From Pseudomonas sp. BGr12 (GTDB lineage: Bacteria > Pseudomonadota > Gammaproteobacteria > Pseudomonadales > Pseudomonadaceae), in contig NZ_JALRNF010000045.1 of NCBI RefSeq assembly GCF_030272895.1, positions 1 through 47,786 of the forward strand: 47,786 nucleotides of DNA, read 5' to 3'. The position numbers and the translations under genes are program-made. The notes below the pieces were generated by a model. The model did no database searches and was not told where the DNA came from. It saw nothing but the letters and a program-made list of their open reading frames with translations. How positions within the stretch are numbered: position 1 is the stretch's first letter; each line of letters begins with the position of its first letter. Positions 1 to 6,976 of the stretch are shown piece by piece.

Positions 1-120
1 AGGAGCAAGCGGTTTTGCCTACTTTTCCCAAGAGAAAAGTAGGCCGCCGTAAAGGCGGAAGGGGCCGGCAGCCTCGCTGCATTGAATGGATCAGCTCACA
101 ACCTAACCCCCCAACCCAAG
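1..120 (-). repeat. Copy R1 of a ~310-bp intergenic repeat family, cut by window edge
   Basis: This stretch closely matches 18368-18488 in the same orientation. It also matches the reverse complement of 17770-17880 and of 47474-47610. It contains a perfect 11-bp hairpin at 17-44 with loop CCAAGA, which reads TCTTGG in the family orientation, and a second small hairpin around 43-56. It ends in a C-rich tract at 101-120, the G-rich leader of the family read in reverse. A reading frame crosses it and yields a basic peptide (KRKVGRRKGGRGR), but the same peptide appears in other copies only because the repeat recurs, so I do not call a gene. The rest of the element lies outside the window. Confidence 0.8.
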
Positions 121-154
121 GATCACAGCCCCCCGGGGATTCCGTGAAACCCCA

Positions 155-178
155 TAAATTTAGCCCCAAGCCGTTCGT
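155..178 (+). promoter_or_regulatory. PvdS-dependent iron-starvation promoter upstream of pvdM
   Basis: TAAAT at 155-159 is followed, after exactly 16 bases, by CGT at 176-178. This is the known pattern for the ECF sigma factor PvdS. The box lies about 80 bp before the pvdM start and just outside repeat R1. It probably drives pvdM and pvdN under iron limitation. Confidence 0.8.
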
Positions 179-260
179 CCCTCCTGATACCCGCGCTTTG
201 TCCCGCGACCCGCCTGCGCGCCGCGAAAGCCGTTCCGATCAGCCCAGCAACGAGATGGCA

Positions 261-1616
261 ATGACCAAGACCCGTTCCCGCAAAGCCCTGTACATCGGCC
301 TGCCCCTTGCCCTGGCGGTGGCCCTGGGCGCCGCCGCTGCCGGTTACCTCTACTACCAGAAAAACACCGGCTACCCGCGCCAGATCGTCGAGCAGGCCAA
401 TGCCCTGCACGAGCACATGCTCTCGTTCGACAGCCATATCACCGTGCCGCTGAAGTTCGGTGGCGAAGGCCAGGAAATCGACAAGGACGGCCCCGGCCAG
501 TTCGACCTGGTCAAGGCCGGCAAGGGCCGCCTGTCCGGCGCGGCGCTGACCATCTTCGGCTGGCCGGAGCTGTGGAACGGCCCCAACGCCCCGCACCGCC
601 CGACCCCGGGCTTTATCGACGAGGCCCGGCACCAGCAGGAAGTACGCTACAAGATCATCAGCAACATGGTCCGCGACTTCCCCAACCAGGTCGGCATCGC
701 CTATACCCCGCAAGACTTCCGGCGCCTGAACGGCGAAGGCAAGTTCGCCATCTTCATCAGCATGCTCAACGCCTACCCGCTGGGCCGCGACCTCGACCAG
801 CTGGACCTGTGGGCCAGCCGCGGCATGCGCATGTTCGGCTTCAGCTATGTGGCCAACAACGACTGGGCCGACTCCTCGCGCCCGCTGCCGTTCTTCAACG
901 ACACCCCCGATGCCCTCGGCGGCCTGTCGCCCCTGGGCGAGCAGGCGGTCAAGCGCCTCAACGACCTGGGCGTGATCATCGATGTGTCGCAGATGTCGAC
1001 CCTGGCCCTGGAAGACGTCGCGCGCCTGTCCCGCACGCCGATGGTGGCCTCGCACTCGGCGCCACGGGCGCTGGTGGATATCCCGCGCAACCTCAGCGAC
1101 AAGGAAATGCAGCTGATCAAGAACAGCGGCGGTGTGCTCCAGGTGGTGGCCTTCGGCACCTACCTCAAGCCGCTGAGCAAGCCCAGCCTGGACAAGCTCG
1201 AAGCCCTGCGCGCGCGCTTCGACCTGCAGCCCCTGCAGGGCCTGGCCAACGCGCTGATGCCCGGCGACGCGGTGATCGCCATCTGGCCCGAATCACGCTT
1301 CGGCGAATACGCCGGCAGCCTCTACGATATCGTCGACCAGGAGCCCAAGGCATCGCTCAAGGACTATGGCGATGCCATCGATTACGCGGTGAAGAAAATG
1401 GGCATCGACCACGTCGGCATCAGCTCGGACTTCAACGACGGTGGCGGCCTGAACGGCTGGAAGGATGTCAGCGAGCTCCGCAACGTCACCGCCGAGCTGC
1501 TCAGCCGTGGTTACTCCGAGGCCGACATCGCCAAGCTCTGGGGTGGCAACTTCCTGCGGGTCTGGGAGCAGGTGCAAAAGGCCGCCCGCCCTGTCGCCAG
1601 CCTTTCCACCCCTTGA
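261..1616 (+). CDS. pvdM: PvdM, dipeptidase-like pyoverdine maturation protein
   Basis: The protein has about 451 residues. A short basic N-terminus is followed by a hydrophobic stretch (ALYIGLPLALAVALG) that acts as a membrane anchor or signal, so the body is periplasmic. It belongs to the renal dipeptidase (M19) fold: DSHITVP near residue 59, SHSAPRALVDIPRNL, and HVGISSDFNDGGG near the end. The first motif lacks the second metal ligand of true dipeptidases (usually HxD, here HIT), which fits a non-peptidase role. In the family, PvdM takes part in oxidising ferribactin to dihydropyoverdine in the periplasm. Start: the open frame extends upstream to position 15, but that part runs through the repeat and the PvdS box. 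ATG 255 or ATG 261 are realistic, and 261 gives the usual MTK start. It is followed after 17 bp by pvdN. Confidence 0.93.
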   Translation: MTKTRSRKALYIGLPLALAVALGAAAAGYLYYQKNTGYPRQIVEQANALHEHMLSFDSHITVPLKFGGEGQEIDKDGPGQFDLVKAGKGRLSGAALTIFGWPELWNGPNAPHRPTPGFIDEARHQQEVRYKIISNMVRDFPNQVGIAYTPQDFRRLNGEGKFAIFISMLNAYPLGRDLDQLDLWASRGMRMFGFSYVANNDWADSSRPLPFFNDTPDALGGLSPLGEQAVKRLNDLGVIIDVSQMSTLALEDVARLSRTPMVASHSAPRALVDIPRNLSDKEMQLIKNSGGVLQVVAFGTYLKPLSKPSLDKLEALRARFDLQPLQGLANALMPGDAVIAIWPESRFGEYAGSLYDIVDQEPKASLKDYGDAIDYAVKKMGIDHVGISSDFNDGGGLNGWKDVSELRNVTAELLSRGYSEADIAKLWGGNFLRVWEQVQKAARPVASLSTP

Positions 1617-1633
1617 TCCAGGCAGCCTCGACC

Positions 1634-2908
1634 ATGACCGACCGTCGCACCTTTCTCAAACAGGCCGGCCTGCTCGCCGCCAGCCTGCCCCTGCTGCCCC
1701 GGGCCCTGGCGGCAGCCCCGCCGGATTTCAGCGGCAAGGACAAATGGCAGCAACTGCGCCAGCTGTTCCCGCTGGACCCAAGCTACGCCCACTTCGCCAA
1801 CTTCCTGGTCACTGCCCACCCGCGCCCGGTGCAGGAAGCCATCGACTACTACCGCGCCGAAATCGACCGCAACCCGGCGCGCTGGGTCGACTGGGAAACC
1901 GGGATCGAATGGCAGCGCGAAGGCGAGGTGCGCGAGTGGGCCGCCCGCTACCTGAACGTGCGCCCCCGCCAGATCGCCCTGACCGGCAGCACCACCGAAG
2001 GCCTGGGGATGATCTACGGCCGGCTCAAGGTCGCCCCCGGCCAGGAGATCCTCACCACCGAACACGAGCACTACGCCACCCGCAAGACCCTGGAGTTCCG
2101 CCAGCGCCAGGAAGGCACCCGGGTGCGCAAGCTGCGCCTGTTCCAGCAGCCGCGCGAGGTCTCCACCGACCAGGTGCTGAGCACCATCGATAAAGCCATC
2201 ACCGCCGATACCCGGGTGCTGGGCATGACCTGGGTGCACTCGGGCAGCGGGGTCAAGCTGCCCATCGGCCAGATCGGCGAGCTGGTGCGCCAGCACAACC
2301 GCAACCGCGACGAAGACCGGCGCATTCTCTACGTGGTCGACGGCGTCCACGGCTTTGGCGTGGAGAACGCCAGTTTCGCCGACTTCAACTGCGACTACTT
2401 CATCTCCGGCACGCACAAATGGATGTTCGGCCCGCGCGGCACCGGGATCATCTGCGCCGCCTCCGAGTCGATGCAGAACCTGGTGCCGACCTTCGCCACC
2501 TTCTCCGAAGACAAGGACTTCGCCACCATCATGACCCCCGGCGGCTATCACGCCTTCGAGCACCGCTGGGCGGCGGGCAAGGCCTTCGAACTGCACCTGC
2601 AGCTGGGCAAGGCCGAGGTCCAGGCGCGCATCCACCAGCTCAACGACTACCTCAAGCAGCACCTGCTCGAACACCCAGCCTTCGAGCTGGTGACGCCGCT
2701 CAGTCCCGACTATTCCGCCGGCTTCACCTTCTTCCGGGTCAAGGGCCAGGACCCCGACGCCCTGGCCAACTACCTGGTTCAAAACCGCATCGTCGTCGAC
2801 GCCGTGGACCGCGATGCGGGGCCGGTGCTGCGCATGGCGCCAGGGCTGCTTAACGACGAAGCGCAGGTCGACCGGGCCATGGCCTTGCTGCGCAAGAAAA
2901 TCGGCTGA
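1634..2908 (+). CDS. pvdN: PvdN, periplasmic PLP-dependent enzyme that modifies the pyoverdine side chain
   Basis: This 424-residue protein is a class V aminotransferase-fold (cysteine desulfurase/isopenicillin-N epimerase-like) enzyme. It starts with a twin-arginine signal, MTDRRTFLKQAG followed by a hydrophobic stretch ending LPRALAAAP, so it is exported folded with its cofactor by the Tat system. The PLP-binding lysine is K262 in SGTHKWMFGPRG. The upstream STTEG motif fits cofactor phosphate binding. In studied pseudomonads, PvdN converts the glutamic acid side chain on the chromophore into the succinamide form. The start is fixed by the Tat signal. It is co-transcribed with pvdM. A separate PvdS box follows it, ahead of pvdA. 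Confidence 0.94.
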   Translation: MTDRRTFLKQAGLLAASLPLLPRALAAAPPDFSGKDKWQQLRQLFPLDPSYAHFANFLVTAHPRPVQEAIDYYRAEIDRNPARWVDWETGIEWQREGEVREWAARYLNVRPRQIALTGSTTEGLGMIYGRLKVAPGQEILTTEHEHYATRKTLEFRQRQEGTRVRKLRLFQQPREVSTDQVLSTIDKAITADTRVLGMTWVHSGSGVKLPIGQIGELVRQHNRNRDEDRRILYVVDGVHGFGVENASFADFNCDYFISGTHKWMFGPRGTGIICAASESMQNLVPTFATFSEDKDFATIMTPGGYHAFEHRWAAGKAFELHLQLGKAEVQARIHQLNDYLKQHLLEHPAFELVTPLSPDYSAGFTFFRVKGQDPDALANYLVQNRIVVDAVDRDAGPVLRMAPGLLNDEAQVDRAMALLRKKIG

Positions 2909-2917
2909 GCAGCGCAG

Positions 2918-2941
2918 TAAATTCTGCCACGGACGGCTCGT
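2918..2941 (+). promoter_or_regulatory. PvdS-dependent promoter upstream of pvdA
   Basis: TAAAT at 2918-2922, 16 bases, then CGT at 2939-2941, located in the 106-bp gap between pvdN and pvdA. The CGT is 73 bp before the pvdA start. This gives pvdA-pvdE-pvdO their own iron-starvation promoter. Confidence 0.8.
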
Positions 2942-3014
2942 TCTATCGGTGTACTTGCGCAGGACCAGGGGCGCTTTGCCAAGCCCCCTCCCGACCATCC
3001 AAGGAACCGTCCCC

Positions 3015-4355
3015 ATGAGCCAGTCCCCCTCCCTCGACACCATCCACGACCTGATCGGCGTCGGTTTCGGCCCTTCCAACCTGGCCCTGGCCATTGCCCT
3101 GGAAGAACTGGCCGAAACCAACGGCCACGCCCTCGACGCCCTGTTCATCGACAAGCAGAGCGACTACCGCTGGCACGGCAACACCCTGGCCACCCAGAGC
3201 GAACTGCAGATCTCCTTCCTCAAGGACCTGGTGTCCCTGCGCAACCCCACCAGCCCCTACAGCTTCGTCAACTACCTGCACCAGAAGCAGCGCCTGGTCG
3301 ACTTCATCAACCTGGGCACCTTCTACCCGTGCCGGCTGGAGTACAACGACTACCTCAAGTGGGCCGCCGAGCATTTCGCCACCCAGGCCGTCTATGGCGA
3401 GGAAGTGCTGCGCATCGAGCCGGTGCTGGACAAGGGCGAGGTCGAGCACCTGCGCGTGATCAGCCGCGACCCGCACGGCCGCGAACTCAGCCGCCTGGCC
3501 CGCTCGGTGGTGGTCGGCAGCGGCGGCACGCCGAAGATCCCCGAGGCCTTCGCCGCCTTGCGTGACGATCCACGGGTGTTCCACCATTCGCGCTACCTCG
3601 CGGCCCTGGAGCAACTGCCCTGCGCCCAGGGCAAGCCCATGCGCATCGCCATCATCGGCTCCGGCCAAAGTGCGGCGGAGGCCTTTATCGACCTCAACGA
3701 CAGCTTCCCGTCGGTCAAGGTCGACATGATCCTGCGCGGTTCGGCCCTCAAGCCTGCCGACGACAGCCCGTTCGTCAACGAGGTGTTCACCCCCGACTAC
3801 ACCGACCTGGTGTTCAACCAGCCTGCCGGCGAACGGGCCAAGCTGATCGAGGAATACCACAACACCAACTACTCGGTGGTCGACATCGACCTGATCGAGC
3901 GCATCTACGGCATCCTCTACCGGCAGAAAGTCGCCCACCAGTTCCGCCATGCCGTGCTGTGCCGCCGCCAGGTGGAAACGGTGACCAGCAGCACCCTGGG
4001 CATCGAACTGACCCTGCGCGACCTGGCCACCCAACAGACCCAGACCCACCGCTACGATGCGGTGATCCTCGCCACCGGCTACGAACGCCGCTCGCACCAG
4101 AACCTGCTGGCGCCGCTGGCCGATCACCTGCAGGCCTTTGCGGTCGGCCGCGACTACCAGTGCCTGGCCAACCAGGGCTTCAAGGCCGCCGTCTACCTGC
4201 AGGGCTTCTGCGAAGCCAGCCACGGCCTGAGCGACACCTTGCTGTCGGTGCTGCCGATCCGCGCCCGGGAAATCGGTGAGTCGCTGTACCAGACCCTGGG
4301 CAAACCGGCCGCCCGGCCCTTGATCAACGCTCAGACCCTCAAGGCGCTCGCATGA
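3015..4355 (+). CDS. pvdA: PvdA, L-ornithine N5-monooxygenase
   Basis: The enzyme hydroxylates the side-chain amine of L-ornithine using FAD, NADPH and O2, and so supplies N5-hydroxyornithine, the hydroxamate precursor of pyoverdine. The protein has 446 residues, close to the usual length. The FAD-binding glycine motif is GVGFGPSN starting at residue 15. The NADPH-binding motif is IIGSGQSAAEAF around residue 215. The ATGY motif characteristic of this family starts at residue 353 (LATGYER). It acts in the cytoplasm. ATG 3015 has AAGGA 10 bp upstream. The longer open frame starting at 2814 overlaps pvdN and the PvdS box and is not used. The stop overlaps the pvdE start (ATGA), suggesting translational coupling. 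No formyltransferase gene (pvdF) is nearby, which favours cyclised or acylated hydroxyornithine over the formylated form. Confidence 0.96.
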   Translation: MSQSPSLDTIHDLIGVGFGPSNLALAIALEELAETNGHALDALFIDKQSDYRWHGNTLATQSELQISFLKDLVSLRNPTSPYSFVNYLHQKQRLVDFINLGTFYPCRLEYNDYLKWAAEHFATQAVYGEEVLRIEPVLDKGEVEHLRVISRDPHGRELSRLARSVVVGSGGTPKIPEAFAALRDDPRVFHHSRYLAALEQLPCAQGKPMRIAIIGSGQSAAEAFIDLNDSFPSVKVDMILRGSALKPADDSPFVNEVFTPDYTDLVFNQPAGERAKLIEEYHNTNYSVVDIDLIERIYGILYRQKVAHQFRHAVLCRRQVETVTSSTLGIELTLRDLATQQTQTHRYDAVILATGYERRSHQNLLAPLADHLQAFAVGRDYQCLANQGFKAAVYLQGFCEASHGLSDTLLSVLPIRAREIGESLYQTLGKPAARPLINAQTLKALA

Positions 4356-6001
4356 ACTCAAGCTCCCGCGGCGCAACCCGAGAACTGCTGCAACTGCTCA
4401 GGCCCTTCTGGCCGATCGTGCTGCTGTCGATTGCCCTGGGCATTATCGGCGGTGCCAGCGTCACCCTGTTGCTGGCCCAGATCAACCAGGCCCTGCATAC
4501 CCCGGACGGTGTCGCCAGCGGCATGCTCTGGGCCTTCGCCGGCTTGTGCCTGCTGTCGCTGCTGGGCACCGGGCTGTCGGACATGGGCAGCAACTTCGTC
4601 GGCCAGCGCATCATCCTCAAGCTGCGCAAGGAGCTGGGGGAAAAGGTGCTCTGCGCGCCGATCGACCAGATCGAACGCTACAAGAGCCATCGCCTGATTC
4701 CGGTGCTGACCCACGACATCTACACCATCAGGGACTTCTCCTTCGCCTTCGCCCCGCTGACCATCGCCCTGACCGTCAGCCTCGGCTGCCTGGGCTACCT
4801 GGCGATGCTGTCGTGGCCGTTGTTCCTGCTGCTGGTCGGCGGCCTGGTGCTGGGCCTGGGTGCGCAACTGGTGGCCCGGCGGCGCGCCATTGAAGGTTTC
4901 GACAAGGCCCGTGAAGCCGAAGACGAACTGCAGAAGCAGTACCACGCCATCGCCGAAGGCGCCAAGGAACTGCGCATGCACCGGCCACGGCGCAACCGCC
5001 TGTTCAACCAGCGCATTCTCGGTACTGCCGAGGCGATCTGCCAGACGCAGATTCGCGCGATGAACACCTTTATCGTCGCCAAGAGCTTCGGCTCGACGCT
5101 GTTCTTCGTGGTCATCGGCCTGGCCCTGGTGATCGAACGCCTGCTGCCGGGCATGGACAAGGCGGCCATGAGCGGCTTCGTGCTGGTGCTGCTGTACATG
5201 AAGGGGCCGCTGGATCAACTGGTCAGCGTGCTGCCGATCGTCAGCCGGGCGCAGATCGCCTTCCGCCGCGTCGCCGACCTGTCCCGGCAGTTCTCCTCCC
5301 CCGAGCCGCACCTGCTGCTCAACGAATCGAACGTGGCACCGCTGCCGTTCACCAGCCTGGAGCTGCGCAACGCCGGCTACACCTTCGCCCCCAGCCCCGG
5401 TGTCGTGCCGTTCAGCCTAGGCCCGGTGAACCTCAAGGTGCAGCGCGGCGAGATCGTCTTCATCGTCGGCGAGAACGGCGGTGGCAAGACCACCCTGATC
5501 AAATTGCTGCTTGGCCTGTATGCGCCGCAACGGGGCGAGCTGCGCCTCAACGGCCAGCTGGTGACCCCCGAGACGCGCGACGACTATCGCCAGTCGTTCA
5601 CCACGATTTTTGCCGACTACTTCCTGTTCGACGACCTGGTACAGAGCGATGCCCAGGTGCCCCAGGCGGCCGAGCAGTACCTGCAGCGCCTGCAGATTGC
5701 CCACAAGGTCGGCATCGATAACGGCCGCTTCACCACCACCGACCTGTCCACCGGCCAGCGCAAGCGCCTGGCCCTGGTCAGCGCCTGGCTGGAGCAACGG
5801 CCGGTGCTGGTGTTCGACGAATGGGCCGCCGACCAGGACCCGGCGTTCCGCCACATCTTCTACACCGAGCTGCTGCCGGAGCTCAAACGCCTGGGCAAGA
5901 CCATCATTGTCATCTCCCACGACGACCGCTACTTCCACATCGCCGACCAGTTGCTGCGGATGCAGGCGGGCTGCGTCGCCAGTGCCCTGGAAACCGCCTG
6001 A
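4352..6001 (+). CDS. pvdE: PvdE, ABC exporter of the pyoverdine precursor
   Basis: This 549-residue protein is a half-transporter with an N-terminal membrane domain (about residues 15-310, several hydrophobic helices) fused to a nucleotide-binding domain. The Walker A motif is GENGGGKTT from G373, with K379. The ABC signature is LSTGQRKRL from residue 465. Walker B is VLVFDEW, with D489 and E490, and the switch histidine lies in VISHDDRYF. It belongs to the cyclic peptide/pyoverdine exporter group (SyrD/PvdE type). Its known role is to carry ferribactin from the cytoplasm to the periplasm for chromophore maturation. It overlaps pvdA by 4 bp, and pvdO follows 15 bp later. Confidence 0.95.
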   Translation: MNSSSRGATRELLQLLRPFWPIVLLSIALGIIGGASVTLLLAQINQALHTPDGVASGMLWAFAGLCLLSLLGTGLSDMGSNFVGQRIILKLRKELGEKVLCAPIDQIERYKSHRLIPVLTHDIYTIRDFSFAFAPLTIALTVSLGCLGYLAMLSWPLFLLLVGGLVLGLGAQLVARRRAIEGFDKAREAEDELQKQYHAIAEGAKELRMHRPRRNRLFNQRILGTAEAICQTQIRAMNTFIVAKSFGSTLFFVVIGLALVIERLLPGMDKAAMSGFVLVLLYMKGPLDQLVSVLPIVSRAQIAFRRVADLSRQFSSPEPHLLLNESNVAPLPFTSLELRNAGYTFAPSPGVVPFSLGPVNLKVQRGEIVFIVGENGGGKTTLIKLLLGLYAPQRGELRLNGQLVTPETRDDYRQSFTTIFADYFLFDDLVQSDAQVPQAAEQYLQRLQIAHKVGIDNGRFTTTDLSTGQRKRLALVSAWLEQRPVLVFDEWAADQDPAFRHIFYTELLPELKRLGKTIIVISHDDRYFHIADQLLRMQAGCVASALETA

Positions 6002-6016
6002 GAAGGAACCTTCACG

Positions 6017-6868
6017 ATGATTCACCCGCTCGTTTTCGCCGTCGGCCTCGGCCTGCTCAGTAGCCATGCGCACGCGGCAGCGCCCAGCACCCCGGGCTCG
6101 GTATTCCAAGAGTGCAAGGACTGCCCGCAGATGGTCGTGCTGCCCGCCGGCCAGTTCACCATGGGCGCTCCCGAGGGCGAACTGGGCCGCGAGGCCGATG
6201 AAGGCCCGCAGCATCAGGTCAGCTTCGCCCGCCCGTTTGCCGTGGGCCGCTACGCGGTGACCGCCGGTGAGTGGAGCGCCTATGCCAGGGCCACCGGCGC
6301 CACCCCGCCCGATGGCGACACCCGTCCCGGCCGCGCCTGCAAGGCCGGACAACCCAGCTACCCGATGGGCCCCAAACAGCCCCAGGTGTGCATCAACTAC
6401 CAGGACATGCAGGGCTACCTCGCCTGGCTGTCCAAACAGACCGGCGCCACCTACCGCCTGCTCAGCGAAGCGGAGTGGGAATATGCCGCCCGCGCCGGCT
6501 CCGCAGGTCCGTTCCCGTTCCCGTTCGACAAGGAAGGCGAATACCAGATCAGCAAGCACGCCAACACCTACGGCCCGGCAGACGGCTTCAGCTACGCCGC
6601 GCCGTCGGGCAGCTACCCGGCCAATGCCTTCGGCCTCCATGACATGCATGGCAACGTCTATGAGCGGGTCGAGGACTGCTGGCACAAGAACTACGAAGGC
6701 GCCCCCGGCGATGGCAGCGCCTGGACCGATAGCGGCTGTGAAACCCGCCAGATCCGTGGCAACGACTGGACCGAAGCGCCGATCTTCACCCGCTCCGGCA
6801 ACCGCAACACCCGCGCGCCAGAAGTACTCGGCGACTGGCTCGGCTTTCGGGTAGCCCGCGACCTCTGA
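6017..6868 (+). CDS. pvdO: PvdO, periplasmic formylglycine-generating-enzyme-like maturation protein
   Basis: This 283-residue protein begins with a signal peptide (MIHPLVFAVGLGLLSSHAHA, probable cleavage near residue 20), so it is periplasmic. The rest has the sulfatase-modifying-factor fold: VVLPAGQFTMGAPEGELGR, VTAGEWSAY, LSEAEWEYAARAG, LHDMHGNVYERVEDCW and the closing GFRVARDL. In pseudomonads PvdO is needed for the last oxidation, of dihydropyoverdine to pyoverdine. AAGGAA lies about 9 bp before the ATG. It is the last gene of the pvdA-pvdE-pvdO group. Elsewhere it is usually next to pvdN; here pvdA and pvdE are inserted between the two. Confidence 0.94.
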   Translation: MIHPLVFAVGLGLLSSHAHAAAPSTPGSVFQECKDCPQMVVLPAGQFTMGAPEGELGREADEGPQHQVSFARPFAVGRYAVTAGEWSAYARATGATPPDGDTRPGRACKAGQPSYPMGPKQPQVCINYQDMQGYLAWLSKQTGATYRLLSEAEWEYAARAGSAGPFPFPFDKEGEYQISKHANTYGPADGFSYAAPSGSYPANAFGLHDMHGNVYERVEDCWHKNYEGAPGDGSAWTDSGCETRQIRGNDWTEAPIFTRSGNRNTRAPEVLGDWLGFRVARDL

Positions 6869-6882
6869 CCCCGCCCCCGCGC

Positions 6883-6902
6883 GGCAGGCCCGACGGCCTG
6901 CC
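6883..6902 (+). terminator. Short GC-rich hairpin after pvdO
   Basis: A perfect 8-bp stem (GGCAGGCC/GGCCTGCC) with loop CGAC lies 14 bp after the pvdO stop and just before the next PvdS box. There is no T-run, so it may be a weak or factor-assisted terminator, or only a stabilising 3' structure. Confidence 0.4.
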
Positions 6903-6908
6903 CGCGCC

Positions 6909-6932
6909 TAAATCGATGTCTCGATGCTTCGT
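6909..6932 (+). promoter_or_regulatory. PvdS-dependent promoter upstream of the terminal NRPS
   Basis: TAAAT at 6909-6913, 16 bases, then CGT at 6930-6932. The CGT is 44 bp before the NRPS start. This is the third perfect PvdS box on the plus strand, so the thioesterase-bearing NRPS has its own iron-starvation promoter. Confidence 0.82.
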
Positions 6933-6976
6933 TCCCTAAGCAGAACTTTTTCGCGAAGCCCGCTCGAGAATCGACC

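Noticed and set aside
15..260. Upstream extension of the pvdM frame
   Set aside because: It runs through repeat R1 and the PvdS box. The PvdM family starts at the short MTK...ALYIGLPLALA sequence, so ATG 255 or 261 is the start.
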